This document shows positions 6,019 to 13,834 of a stretch of DNA of 21,857 bases, in pieces (within the stretch, counting starts at the first letter, position 1; each line of letters starts with the position of its first letter). The stretch spans positions 1 to 21,857 of the forward strand of contig JAYTVC010000035.1 of the NCBI GenBank assembly GCA_043744215.1, in the 5' to 3' direction. The DNA comes from JBEEJL01 sp043744215. GTDB lineage: Bacteria; Pseudomonadota; Gammaproteobacteria; Burkholderiales; JBEEJL01. The notes under the pieces were generated by a model. It was not told the origin of the DNA. It was given only the letters and a program-made list of their open reading frames with translations, and searched no databases. Made by a program: the position numbers and the translations under genes.

Positions 6019-7170
6019 ATGATTCGCGTATTGCTGATTGGTGCGACGGGTGTTTTCGGCTCACGGCTGGCGAAATTGATTTCGCAGGAAAGCGGCATTG
6101 CATTGATTCTTGCCGGCCGCACGGAAGCCGCGCTGAAAAAATTGCAAAGCGAAATATCGGCAACAACTGAAATAGCCCTGATCGACCGTGAACAAATCAC
6201 TGCGTACAACCTGACCGCCCTTCACTGCGATTTGGTGATCGACGCTGCCGGGCCATTCTTCGCAGGCAATACGCGGGTGATCGAAGCGGCGATTGAAGCC
6301 GGCATTCACTATGTTGATCTGGCCGATGGCCGCGCGTTTGTGCGCGACGTGGTGAAGTTCAACCAACCGGCGCTCGCCAAAAATATCGCCGTGATTGTTG
6401 GCGCGAGTACGATACCGGCGCTGTCTCACGCCGTGATTGATGCGCTTACCCATGGCTGGCTGCAATACGACCATCTCACTGTGGGCATTTTTCCTGGCAA
6501 CCGCGCGCCGCGCGGCCTCGCCGTGGTGCAAAGCATTTTGCAATACGTGGGCAAGCCGGTGCGCGTGTTTCGCCAAGGCGCATGGCAGCATGTGTACGGA
6601 TGGGGGCTCACTCACCGGGTCAAGGTTCCCTATGTGGGCAAGCGCTGGGCGAGTGTGTGCGATACACCGGATCAAGATTTACTCGTATCGCGCTACCGCC
6701 CTACGTCATCGGCGGAATTTTTTGCGGGTATGGAATTGTCGTTGATGCATCTCGGCCTCGCGCTTTTGAGTTTGCCGGTGCGATGGGGTTGGTTAAATAA
6801 TTTGTCGCCCTTTGCGCAAGCTTTGCTGTGGGCGGCAAAAAAATTGTTGCCCTTCGGCTCTGACAAAGGTGGCATGACCATCGACATCGACGGCCTGGAT
6901 GCGAACGGTCAGCCACAACATCTAGCATGGGCACTCAGTGCCGACGCCAATCGCGGCCCCAATGTGCCTACGCTTTCTGCGTTTATTTTGGTGAAACAAT
7001 TACGCGACGGCAATTTACATTTTCGTGGCGCGGGCGCGTGCGTTGGCATGATTTCATTGCACGAATTCGAGCAGGCATTTTCACAGCTAGGTTTGAAAAC
7101 CACGACGCGCAGCGATGCGCTGGCGGCAACTACAGACGGCAACTGTCGGTTGCAACCAAGGCTTCGATAA
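6019..7170 (+). CDS. Saccharopine dehydrogenase-like NAD(P)-binding oxidoreductase
   Basis: The protein has 383 residues. The N-terminus is a Rossmann fold with GATGVFG (residues 8-14) in the pattern GxxGxxG, followed by ILAGRTEAALKKL. DAAGPF (about residue 75), HYVDLADGRAFV and GASTIPALSHAV are typical of the saccharopine dehydrogenase-like/trans-acting enoyl reductase superfamily. True lysine-pathway activity is unlikely, because no lysine genes are nearby and its partner is a DUF4166 protein; the substrate is unknown. It starts 1 bp after the DUF4166 stop, so the two are translationally coupled. A hydrophobic stretch around residues 240-265 (LMHLGLALLSLPVRWGWL) may associate with membrane. 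The C-terminus appears complete. No clear terminator follows before the receptor gene. Confidence 0.85.
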   Translation: MIRVLLIGATGVFGSRLAKLISQESGIALILAGRTEAALKKLQSEISATTEIALIDREQITAYNLTALHCDLVIDAAGPFFAGNTRVIEAAIEAGIHYVDLADGRAFVRDVVKFNQPALAKNIAVIVGASTIPALSHAVIDALTHGWLQYDHLTVGIFPGNRAPRGLAVVQSILQYVGKPVRVFRQGAWQHVYGWGLTHRVKVPYVGKRWASVCDTPDQDLLVSRYRPTSSAEFFAGMELSLMHLGLALLSLPVRWGWLNNLSPFAQALLWAAKKLLPFGSDKGGMTIDIDGLDANGQPQHLAWALSADANRGPNVPTLSAFILVKQLRDGNLHFRGAGACVGMISLHEFEQAFSQLGLKTTTRSDALAATTDGNCRLQPRLR

Positions 7171-7244
7171 ACTTCGCCTGAGTTTTTTGCTGCGCGCAAA
7201 AGCGACGCTTTGTAGCATATAAATTATTACAAATAAATGAATAT

Positions 7245-7257
7245 AATCAATTAGTTA
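7245..7257 (+). repeat. IHF-like dispersed element, copy 3
   Basis: The core AATCAA-TTAG-TTA sits in TATAATCAATTAGTTACAT, the best form of the element. It lies 74 bp after the oxidoreductase stop and about 190 bp before the receptor start. The rest of the 266-bp gap (7171-7436) shows no convincing -35/-10 pair and no other feature. Confidence 0.6.
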
Positions 7258-7436
7258 CATTTATCGCCGGCTATCTTGCCAGACTCAGTCGTTGCGCAAA
7301 ACTTGAGATATTTCAAATCATGCGTGACAATCGCATCGCTGTTCAACAAACCATTTCATTCAAACAACATGCGCTATCATCCAACAAAAATTTGCGCTTC
7401 CATCATTCAACAGTAAATTTTATTCCGGAGAAATTC

Positions 7437-9818
7437 ATGACCCCATTACGTAGAGCCGTATTACTCAGCTTGTACGGCACGACACTCGCCACGCTGGCCC
7501 CGATGCCAGCCGCCTTCGCACAAACCGCCGACGTGAAGGAATCGCCCGTCGCCGTTGACAGCATCAGCGTGGTCGGCACGCGTCGCGCCAACGCATCGGC
7601 CACCGACACGATGGTGCCCGTCGATATCATCCCGTTGAGTAAAGCGACGGAGCAAGGCGGCCAATTCGATCTGGCGCAATCGCTGCAATATATTTCGCCA
7701 TCGTTCAATTCCACACGCCAAACGGGTGCCGACGGCGCCGACCTGGTGGATTCGGCCGCGCTGCGCGGCTTGGGTTCCGACCAGACATTGGTGCTGGTAA
7801 ACGGCAAGCGCCGTCACACGACGTCATTGGTGAATTTGTTTGGCGCGCGCAACCGCGGCAACACGGGCACGGATATGAATGCCATTCCGCTGATGGCCAT
7901 TGAGAATGTGCAAGTGTTGCGCGATGGCGCGGCGGCACAATACGGCTCCGACGCGATCGCCGGCGTGATCGACATCGGCCTGAAAAAACGCCCCGGCTGC
8001 GAAGCTGTGCTAGGCTACAGCCAATACTCCGTCGGTGACGGTAAAAATTATCTGGGCTCCGCCTACTGCGGCATTCGGGTTGGCGACAAAGGCGTGATCG
8101 GCATCACCGGCGAATATCTTGACCGCGGCCGCTCTAACCGCGCCGCGCCCGACAACCCGCGCATCATCGGCGATTCCAAAAGCAAAAACGGCACGATTTA
8201 TATCAATGGCGAAATCCCCACCAGCGACTTCAGCAAATTTTATTTTGTGCTGGGCAACCAGGCTCGTGATGCGTCCTCGGGGGCGTTCGCGCGCGGCGGC
8301 ATCGGATCGGATGATATTCCTTCACGCAACTCTGCAGCGATGTATCCGAACGGCTTTGTCCCCTTTATTAACGGCGACATTGCCGATCGTTATGCCATCG
8401 TAGGCAACAAGTTTCAGCTAGGTGATTGGAATGCGGATTTGTCGCAAACCTACGGCTATAACGACCTGCGTTACAACATCAGCAACACGTTGAATGCATC
8501 GATTGCCAACTTGCCGGGCAACAACGGCATCAGCCCGACCAAATTCAACGCCGGCGGTTTTGCCTTTACCCAGCTCACGACCAATGCGGACATCAGCCGC
8601 TTTTTGCCCAATGTGATGAACGGCATGAACCTCGCAGCCGGTGCAGAATACCGCCGCGAGTTTTACAAAATTAATGCCGGTGAGCCGGGTTCGTACATTG
8701 ATGCGGACGGCGTGGGCAATGGCGGCAACGCGGGCAGCCAGGGCTTCCCCGGCTTTCAACCCGCCGACGTGACAGATCGCAGCAGACGCGCGGCCGCGGT
8801 GTATGCCGATATCGAAACCGACATCACCAAAAACTTAAAAACGGATGTCGCAGCGCGTTATGAGAAATACAGCGATTTCGGTTCGACAGTCAACGGCAAG
8901 TTCGCCGCGAGCCTGAAAGCGACCGATGCCCTGCTATTGCGTGGCTCTGCCAGCACGGGCTTCCGCGCACCCTCTTTGCAGCAGGTTTATTTTTCTTCCA
9001 CTTTCACCGACTTTATCAGCGGCGTGCCGCAGGATGTGGTGTTGGCGCCGAACGGAGGAGCGATTGCCAATGCAGCGGGTATTCCGAAACTCAAGGAAGA
9101 AAAATCCAAAAATTACACCCTCGGCTTTACCCTAAAACCGGCTAACGACACGGCCATTACGGCTGACTTGTATCGCATCAATATTGCCGATCGTATCGTT
9201 TTGTCCGGCCGTTTTGATGCGGACAACTACCCGGCTCTGGGTGCGACCTTGTCAGCGCTGGGTGTGGGTCAGGCACAATTCTTCGTCAACTCTATTGACA
9301 CCAAGACGCAGGGTCTCGACTTCACTGCATCAAACAAAAGCAATCTCGGCCCAGGAAAATTGGCCAGCTTTCTGGCGGTAAACTTCAGCAAAACTGAAGT
9401 CACTGGCATCAAGACACCCCCCTCGCTGGCGGGCTTTGAAGATGTGTTGTTATCAGAACGCGAGCGCTTGTATATCGAGCAAGGCGGGCCGCGCATGAAG
9501 GCCACGCTGGGTCTGGATTATGTCATCGGCAAATTCGAAACTGATTTGAAGATTATTCATTTTGGTTCGCAAACCCTTGGCACCTTCTCCGGCCCACCGG
9601 TGCCAAACTTGAAATATGAACCCAAGACTTCCGCCGATTTGGCCTTCACCTATGCATTTGATAAGAACACCAAGTTAACGGTCGGCGGCAATAATATTTT
9701 CAACGTCAAACCGACAGCGCAAAATCCTGACGAAACAGACAACGGTTTCAAATACGATAGCGTGCAATTCGGATTAAACGGCGCATCGTATTTTGCGCGC
9801 TTATGGAAGAAATTTTAA
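7437..9818 (+). CDS. TonB-dependent outer-membrane receptor
   Basis: The protein has 793 residues. Residues 1-28 form a signal peptide (ends PMPAAFA). A TonB-box-like DSISVVGTR lies at 41-49. The plug domain (about 55-175) includes LRGLGSDQTLVLVNGKRRH and VQVLRDGAAAQYGSDAIAGV, hallmarks of the family. The rest is the 22-strand beta-barrel, ending with the aromatic C-terminal residue of outer-membrane proteins (ARLWKKF). It imports a ligand, probably a metal chelate or small organic compound, using TonB/ExbBD energy; the substrate cannot be read from sequence. I chose ATG 7437 because GGAG at 7427-7430 is well spaced and a signal peptide follows directly. An in-frame ATG at 7320 would add 39 polar residues and hide the signal. 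There is no Fur box that I can support. Transcription ends at the 9847-9875 hairpin. Confidence 0.93.
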   Translation: MTPLRRAVLLSLYGTTLATLAPMPAAFAQTADVKESPVAVDSISVVGTRRANASATDTMVPVDIIPLSKATEQGGQFDLAQSLQYISPSFNSTRQTGADGADLVDSAALRGLGSDQTLVLVNGKRRHTTSLVNLFGARNRGNTGTDMNAIPLMAIENVQVLRDGAAAQYGSDAIAGVIDIGLKKRPGCEAVLGYSQYSVGDGKNYLGSAYCGIRVGDKGVIGITGEYLDRGRSNRAAPDNPRIIGDSKSKNGTIYINGEIPTSDFSKFYFVLGNQARDASSGAFARGGIGSDDIPSRNSAAMYPNGFVPFINGDIADRYAIVGNKFQLGDWNADLSQTYGYNDLRYNISNTLNASIANLPGNNGISPTKFNAGGFAFTQLTTNADISRFLPNVMNGMNLAAGAEYRREFYKINAGEPGSYIDADGVGNGGNAGSQGFPGFQPADVTDRSRRAAAVYADIETDITKNLKTDVAARYEKYSDFGSTVNGKFAASLKATDALLLRGSASTGFRAPSLQQVYFSSTFTDFISGVPQDVVLAPNGGAIANAAGIPKLKEEKSKNYTLGFTLKPANDTAITADLYRINIADRIVLSGRFDADNYPALGATLSALGVGQAQFFVNSIDTKTQGLDFTASNKSNLGPGKLASFLAVNFSKTEVTGIKTPPSLAGFEDVLLSERERLYIEQGGPRMKATLGLDYVIGKFETDLKIIHFGSQTLGTFSGPPVPNLKYEPKTSADLAFTYAFDKNTKLTVGGNNIFNVKPTAQNPDETDNGFKYDSVQFGLNGASYFARLWKKF

Positions 9819-9824
9819 TTTATG

Positions 9825-9837
9825 TAACTCATTGATT
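9825..9837 (-). repeat. IHF-like dispersed element, copy 4
   Basis: On the minus strand the core is AATCAA-TGAG-TTA within TGAATAAAATCAATGAGTTA. It lies 6 bp after the receptor stop and immediately before the terminator hairpin. Copy 1 is likewise placed between a stop codon and a terminator. Confidence 0.55.
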
Positions 9838-9846
9838 TTATTCAAT

Positions 9847-9875
9847 AAAAAGCCGCGACTATCGTGGCTTTTTTT
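9847..9875. terminator. Bidirectional terminator between receptor and EVE gene
   Basis: The stem AAAAAGCCGCGA/TCGTGGCTTTTT (one G-T pair) has the loop CTA and a 7-T run on the plus strand. On the minus strand the same hairpin ends in TTTTTATT. It serves the plus-strand receptor gene and could stop transcription of the convergent EVE gene. Confidence 0.85.
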
Positions 9876-9945
9876 GTGTATCAACAGCCATTTCTTTTCT
9901 GCTTTCTTGCCCGAAAAAGTGGCAATGACAAGCGTGCAAATAGTT

Positions 9946-10410
9946 CTACCGCTTCGCCAATTGCTCCGTCACGAATTCCCATTCCTTCGGATCTACCGGT
10001 GTAATCGACAACCGATTACCTTTTTGCAGAATGACCATTTTTTCCAATTCTGTATACGTGCGCAATGCCGGCAATGAAATAAGTTTGATTTTTTTTACCA
10101 GCTTTACGTCGACGTTGAACCAGCGCGGCGTTTCGGGCGTGGCTTTGGCATCGAAGTATTTGGATTTTTTGTCGTACTGCGTCGCGTCGGGATACGCGAG
10201 CTTGCTCACTTTGGCGATGCCGACAATGCCCGGTTCTTCACAGCTTGAGTGATAAAAAAATACGCCGTCGCCCACTTGCATCTGGTCGCGCATGTAATTG
10301 CGCGCGAGATAATTGCGCACGCCATACCATGCGACGGTTTTGTTTGGCCTATTGGCGAGGTCATCGACACTGACGTCGGCGGGTTCGGATTTCATGAGCC
10401 AGTAACGCAT
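9946..10410 (-). CDS. EVE domain-containing protein
   Basis: The protein has 154 residues, almost entirely one EVE (PUA-like) domain. The family pattern is clear: MRYWLMKSEP at the start, WYGVRNYLARNYMRDQMQVG then DGVFFYHSS (about residues 28-56), GIVGIAKVS, and the C-terminal KMVILQKGNRLSITPVDPKE. EVE domains bind modified bases in DNA or RNA; a role in sensing modified nucleic acid is inferred from the family, and no physiological role is established here. It follows 6S RNA on the same strand, a neighbourhood I recall as common in betaproteobacteria. No good ribosome binding site precedes the ATG. It may have its own promoter, because a terminator separates it from 6S RNA. Confidence 0.92.
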   Translation of the reverse strand: MRYWLMKSEPADVSVDDLANRPNKTVAWYGVRNYLARNYMRDQMQVGDGVFFYHSSCEEPGIVGIAKVSKLAYPDATQYDKKSKYFDAKATPETPRWFNVDVKLVKKIKLISLPALRTYTELEKMVILQKGNRLSITPVDPKEWEFVTEQLAKR

Positions 10411-10516
10411 GATATTTTTGAATGATGTATTCGCGAAAAATGGATGATAGCGCGTTGAAGGCGATTATTGAAGTTTGTCGGCAACGGCGCCGTTCGCACT
10501 TTCGGGAAGTTCAGGG

Positions 10517-10535
10517 CGAACAAATTTTTTGTTCG
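10517..10535. repeat. Perfect palindromic hairpin between 6S RNA and the EVE gene
   Basis: CGAACAAA (10517-10524) and TTTGTTCG (10528-10535) are perfect inverted arms separated by three T. It lies just beyond the 6S RNA terminator and could act as a second weak terminator or transcript end. It adjoins a degenerate copy of the TTCAGGGCGAAC-type repeat seen at 1506-1532. Confidence 0.45.
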
Positions 10536-10541
10536 GGCGCA

Positions 10542-10573
10542 AAAAAAATCGCGGGCTCTCAGCCTGCGATTTT
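10542..10573 (-). terminator. Rho-independent terminator of 6S RNA
   Basis: On the minus strand AAATCGCAGGCT, then GAG, then AGCCCGCGATTT form a stem with one internal mismatch, followed by a run of T. It starts about 8 nt after the predicted 3' end of 6S RNA. In the plus direction the hairpin lacks a long T-run. Confidence 0.8.
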
Positions 10574-10579
10574 GTGTAA

Positions 10580-10756
10580 AGCCCCCCGCTTATGCCGTCG
10601 GACCGGCATCTTGAACCTGGGTTCAAGAGGGTTGCCAACGGAGCGCATCAGGTTCATCCGCTTGGGACAATCACAACAGCGCCATATATGCCGGCAACCT
10701 AGTCAAAAGACATTGGTTCAAAGAATTAAAGCCCTAACGAACACAGCAGGGGACAG
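10580..10756 (-). ncRNA. ssrS: 6S RNA
   Basis: The 6S RNA mimics an open promoter and sequesters sigma70-RNA polymerase in stationary phase. On the minus strand the closing stem GTCCCCTGCT (10754-10745) pairs fully with AGCGGGGGGC (10590-10581), allowing two G-T pairs. TGTGTTCG follows the 5' arm as in known 6S RNAs, and the conserved 3' part TCTTGAACCCAGGTTCAAGA is close to the TTGAACC...GGTTCAAG hairpin of E. coli 6S. The predicted length of about 177 nt fits the family. The position directly downstream of zapA on the same strand is the classic ssrS location. The exact ends are estimates. No protein gene in this stretch is credible. Confidence 0.88.
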
Positions 10757-10817
10757 CCAGTTGCGCGATTTTCTGCGCATTGTTCAGTTGATCCGTCGCT
10801 ACACTTCAGCAACGAAA

Positions 10818-11159
10818 TTAAAATAATTTATCTTGCTCGGCAATCGTGTCGTCGATTATTTTTTGCATGGAATTTATTCTACGCTTCGCGTCGCTCGTGT
10901 CCAGCGCATTTTTACCTGATCGCACTTTGAGCAAATCGTGGGCCATGTTGAGCGCGGCGATCATGGCGATGCGGTCAAAGCTGACGACTTTGCCGCTGTC
11001 TTTGATTTCCTGCATTTTTTGGTTGAGCATATCGACGGCGGCGGCGAGTTGCGCTTCTTCGCCGGGCGGGCAGGCCACTTTCAGGTCGCGGCCCATGATG
11101 CTGATGTCCATGGCTTTCGCGGCGGGCGCTTTGACGACGCTGGCTTTATCGGCGCTCAT
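10818..11159 (-). CDS. zapA: Cell division protein ZapA
   Basis: The protein has 113 residues. ZapA is a cytosolic FtsZ-ring-associated protein that bundles FtsZ filaments. The N-terminal domain begins after a 15-residue Ala/Lys-rich tail with MDISIMGRDLKVACPPGEEA, typical of ZapA. The MLNQKMQEIKDSGKVVSFDR segment and AMIAALNMAHDLL lead into the C-terminal coiled coil. A later ATG (Met17) would remove the low-complexity tail, but ATG 11159 overlaps the upstream stop by 4 bp (ATGA), a sign of translational coupling. It lies downstream of a small coiled-coil gene and upstream of 6S RNA, the conserved zapA-ssrS order. Confidence 0.95.
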   Translation of the reverse strand: MSADKASVVKAPAAKAMDISIMGRDLKVACPPGEEAQLAAAVDMLNQKMQEIKDSGKVVSFDRIAMIAALNMAHDLLKVRSGKNALDTSDAKRRINSMQKIIDDTIAEQDKLF

Positions 11160-11356
11160 GCTTCGGCCTCGGGCATTTGATTTAGCAGCGCTTCGAGTCG
11201 CGTTTTGGCAGCCTGCACTTTGTCGTTCAGGCGGCCGGCTTCATCGGATTTCACCAACAATTGCTGGCGTAATTCGATGTTTTCTGTGCGCATTTGCTTG
11301 AATAAACGGGCAAATTGCATAAGCTTCTGTTCAAGGTCGGAAAGTTCGCTGTCCAT
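11156..11356 (-). CDS. Small coiled-coil protein, TIGR02449/ZapB-like
   Basis: The protein has 66 residues and is almost wholly predicted helix and coiled coil: MDSELSDLEQKLMQFARLFK, then RTENIELRQQLLVKSDEAGR, then LNDKVQAAKTRLEALLNQMP. Small proteins of this type (TIGR02449) are commonly encoded directly upstream of zapA in beta- and gammaproteobacteria. A role in cell division like ZapB is plausible from size, coiled coil and position, but I cannot show it. I chose ATG 11356; an upstream TTG (11395) would add 13 residues without coiled-coil character and would lie upstream of the predicted promoter's -10. The stop overlaps zapA by 4 bp. Confidence 0.8.
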   Translation of the reverse strand: MDSELSDLEQKLMQFARLFKQMRTENIELRQQLLVKSDEAGRLNDKVQAAKTRLEALLNQMPEAEA

Positions 11357-11362
11357 GCTGCA

Positions 11363-11391
11363 ACTATATTTATAAAAGCCATGTTGGTCAA
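11363..11391 (-). promoter_or_regulatory. Candidate promoter of the small coiled-coil gene and zapA
   Basis: On the minus strand TTGACC (11386-11391), 17 bp, and TATAGT (11363-11368) form a good sigma70 promoter. The predicted start is about 7 nt downstream, at or very near the ATG (11356), which would give a leaderless or nearly leaderless transcript. Confidence 0.65.
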
Positions 11392-11453
11392 ACAACTACA
11401 GCCGATTCCGAGAATTATTTTTAAGTTGTTTTTACGACTTTTCTCACATTTTT

Positions 11454-11482
11454 TTGTGCTAAATCCACAAACCAGATAGTAT
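11454..11482 (+). promoter_or_regulatory. Candidate promoter of the btuB riboswitch transcript
   Basis: TTGTGC (11454-11459), 17 bp, and TAGTAT (11477-11482) place the transcription start at about 11489-11490, where the riboswitch P1 stem begins. The -35 is weak; the -10 and the placement are better. Confidence 0.5.
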
Positions 11483-11489
11483 TTGCCGC

Positions 11490-11703
11490 GTGTCAGGTGC
11501 TTTGGCGTTTACTGCGCCAAAGTTAAACGGGAAACAGGTGGATTGCGGTCGAAAACCCGCGCCAGCCTGTGCTGCCCCCGCAACGGTAAGCAAGCGCTAA
11601 CCTATTGTATATGTCACTGAAAACATAGTGTTTTCGGGAAGGCCAATAGGCAGCGAGAGGTTTCTTCTCTCGCACGTTTGCAGCCCGGAGACCGGCCTGC
11701 CAC
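11490..11703 (+). ncRNA. Cobalamin (adenosylcobalamin) riboswitch
   Basis: The B12-box elements are clear: ACGGGAAACAGGTGGATTGC near 11527-11546, GTGCTGCCCCCGCAACGGTA around 11570-11589, and GCAGCCCGGAGACCGGCCTG near 11680-11699. P1 can form between GTGTCAGG (11490-11497) and CCTGCCAC (11696-11703) with one mismatch. The long arm 11605-11655 is an enlarged peripheral stem. B12 binding normally represses the downstream transporter. I see no terminator hairpin with a T-run before btuB, so control of translation is more likely than attenuation. Confidence 0.95.
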
Positions 11704-11863
11704 TTACACCGGAGCTGCGGGGATGCAGTCGAGCCGTTGCCGTTTGCCGAAACGTGAAAGCGTTTTGTCTTCAGTATGTTCGCGTTGCCAGAACATGCCG
11801 CCTGCAATTGATCGAACTATTCCCCTGCGCGCTCCGCCTTTTATTTTTGTTGAGGGCGTTATC

Positions 11864-13690
11864 ATGCAATCTCGTTTCATCCAACAGGCCGGTTTGACAG
11901 CGGCCTTGATCAGCGGTTTTTCTTTCACCTGTTATGCCGATGTCGTGGAGTCGATGGATCCGGTCATCGTCACGGCAACGCGCAGCGCACAGCCGTTGTC
12001 GCAGACTTTGGCTGATGTGCTAATTATCAACGCTGCCGATATCGCCGCATCAGGCAAACAAAATCTGGCGGAATTATTGCAAGCGCAGGGCGGCGCAGAG
12101 ATGGCGACTAACGGCGGTGCGGGTCAGGTGAGCGCGCTGTTTCTGCGCGGCACTAACAGCAATCATGTATTGGTGCTGATCGATGGTGTACGCGTGAACT
12201 CGGCCACCTCGGGCACCAATGCGCTGGAGCATATTCCCCTCGACCAGATTGAGCGCATCGAGATTGTGCGCGGGCCCGCAAGCAGTTTGTATGGCGCCGA
12301 TGCGATAGGCGGTGTGGTGCAGATATTTACCAGGCGCGGCGCAGAAAATTTTTCGACCAGCGTGACGCTCGGCTCGTACAACGCGCAAAAATATAGCGCC
12401 GCCTACGGCACGCAATGGGGCAACACGCGCGCGCATGTGCAAGTGGGGTATTCGACGAGTGAAGGTTTTTCGGCCACCAACGACCGCAATGTTTTTTCTT
12501 TCAACCCGGATCGGGATGGCAACCAAAATAAAAATATTTCCGTTTCGTTGTCGCAGCAATATTCGCCTCAACAAAGCATCGGCCTATCGCTATTGCGCAC
12601 GCATGCGATCACGCATTTCGATTCGGGGCCGGCTAGTGATGATCTGAACCGTCAAACGCTATCAACATATCTTATTGATTTTAATAATAAATTTACTAGC
12701 GGCTGGCAAAGCAAGCTGCAATTCGCGCGCAGCCTTGATGATCTCAACACCAGCGGTGTATTCGCCAGCCTATTCGCCACGACACAAAATCAACTGTTAT
12801 GGCAAAACAATGTGAAGGTTGACGGTGGCGATGTCGTTTTTGGTTTTGACAGCGTGCGTCAACGCGTGAACAGCGACACCGCATTCACCGAAATCGCGCG
12901 CACCATCAACGGCGCGTATGCGGGCGTGAACGGAAAATCCGGCTCGCAGGATTTTCACATTAGTCTGCGCCGCGACCATACTGCGCAATTTGGCAGCCAC
13001 GAAACAGGGTCTGTCGCTTATGGATTTCACTTCACTCCTGCCTGGCGCGCGCGCGTGAACGTCGGCAATGCCTTTAAAGCCCCGAGCTTTAACGATTTAT
13101 ATTACCCCGAACAATTCGGCTTCAAGGGCAACCCCGCGCTCAAACCAGAGCGCTCACGCTCGGCGGAAGCGGCGCTGGAATATCGCGCGAACCACGTCAC
13201 ATTGCGTCTCACGCATTTTCGTTCGCGGCTGGATGATTTGATCACCATCGACCCCAGCTTCAGCACGGTGGAAAATCTGGCGCACGCACGCATCAATGGC
13301 ACGACGCTGCATTACTCGCAAGGGTTTGGCGGACTGGCTTTGCGCGGCGATATCACCACGCAAAACCCCGAAGACGCCGCAACCGGCCACCAGCTCATCC
13401 GCCGCGCAAAACACTTTGGCAGCGCGGGCGTAACGCATAGTGTCGGCACATGGAATGTCGGCGTAGATGTCGTGGCCAGCGGCGCGCGCTTTGATTCTGC
13501 GAGCAATGAAGCAGCGACACGTATGGGCGGTTACGGTCTGGTGAATCTGCATAGCGTAAAAAAGCTGACGCCCAACATCAATCTTTCGCTACATCTGAAC
13601 AACGTGCTCGACAAAAAATATGCATTGGCGCAAGGCTACAACACGTCTGGGCGCGAAGTGTGGGCGACGATAGGCTGGCAGCCATACTAA
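11864..13690 (+). CDS. btuB: Vitamin B12 TonB-dependent receptor (BtuB-like)
   Basis: The protein has 608 residues, close to E. coli BtuB in length. It takes up cobalamin across the outer membrane using TonB energy. The signal peptide ends at about residue 25 (SFTCYA), followed by a TonB-box-like DPVIVTATR. The plug domain (about 40-160) has FLRGTNSNHVLVLIDGVRVN and IEIVRGPASSLYGADAIGGV; the barrel ends with an aromatic residue (VWATIGWQPY). The identity as a B12 receptor rests mainly on the cobalamin riboswitch directly upstream. The start at 11864 has GAGGG (11852-11856) at 7 bp and gives a proper signal peptide. The frame stays open upstream into the riboswitch, which is probably accidental. 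No other cobalamin genes are adjacent. Confidence 0.93.
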   Translation: MQSRFIQQAGLTAALISGFSFTCYADVVESMDPVIVTATRSAQPLSQTLADVLIINAADIAASGKQNLAELLQAQGGAEMATNGGAGQVSALFLRGTNSNHVLVLIDGVRVNSATSGTNALEHIPLDQIERIEIVRGPASSLYGADAIGGVVQIFTRRGAENFSTSVTLGSYNAQKYSAAYGTQWGNTRAHVQVGYSTSEGFSATNDRNVFSFNPDRDGNQNKNISVSLSQQYSPQQSIGLSLLRTHAITHFDSGPASDDLNRQTLSTYLIDFNNKFTSGWQSKLQFARSLDDLNTSGVFASLFATTQNQLLWQNNVKVDGGDVVFGFDSVRQRVNSDTAFTEIARTINGAYAGVNGKSGSQDFHISLRRDHTAQFGSHETGSVAYGFHFTPAWRARVNVGNAFKAPSFNDLYYPEQFGFKGNPALKPERSRSAEAALEYRANHVTLRLTHFRSRLDDLITIDPSFSTVENLAHARINGTTLHYSQGFGGLALRGDITTQNPEDAATGHQLIRRAKHFGSAGVTHSVGTWNVGVDVVASGARFDSASNEAATRMGGYGLVNLHSVKKLTPNINLSLHLNNVLDKKYALAQGYNTSGREVWATIGWQPY

Positions 13691-13729
13691 AAATACGCTG
13701 ATGCAGATCAAAATCTTGCTGTTTGAATA

Positions 13730-13779
13730 AGGCCGTACTCTCATGCGCGGCCTGTAACCCGGCAAGCATGGGTTATAAT
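13730..13779 (+). promoter_or_regulatory. btuB-msbA intergenic hairpin and candidate -10
   Basis: AGGCCG (13730-13735) and CGGCCT (13748-13753) form a 6-bp stem with a 12-nt loop, but no T-run follows, so it is at best a weak transcript end. TATAAT at 13774-13779 is a plausible -10 for msbA, giving a leader of about 50 nt. No good -35 is present at 16-18 bp. Confidence 0.4.
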
Positions 13780-13834
13780 TGCCCCGTGCAAAATATTCAA
13801 TTAAATCAAATATTATTCATCGCAGGCCTCATGT

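Noticed and set aside
7198..7212. AAAGCG-A-CGCTTT as terminator of the oxidoreductase gene
   Set aside because: The stem is only 5 bp with a 3-nt loop and no T-run.
7320..7436. Upstream start for the TonB-dependent receptor
   Set aside because: It would place 39 polar residues before an evident signal peptide; ATG 7437 has a well-spaced GGAG.
7171..7436. Fur box upstream of the receptor
   Set aside because: The AT-rich ATATAATCAATTAG is the same dispersed element found beside unrelated genes; no GATAATGATAATC-like 19-bp match is seen.
10422..10826. Plus-strand open frame of 134 codons
   Set aside because: It overlaps the 6S RNA gene, its terminator and the end of zapA on the other strand; it has no homology features that I recognise.
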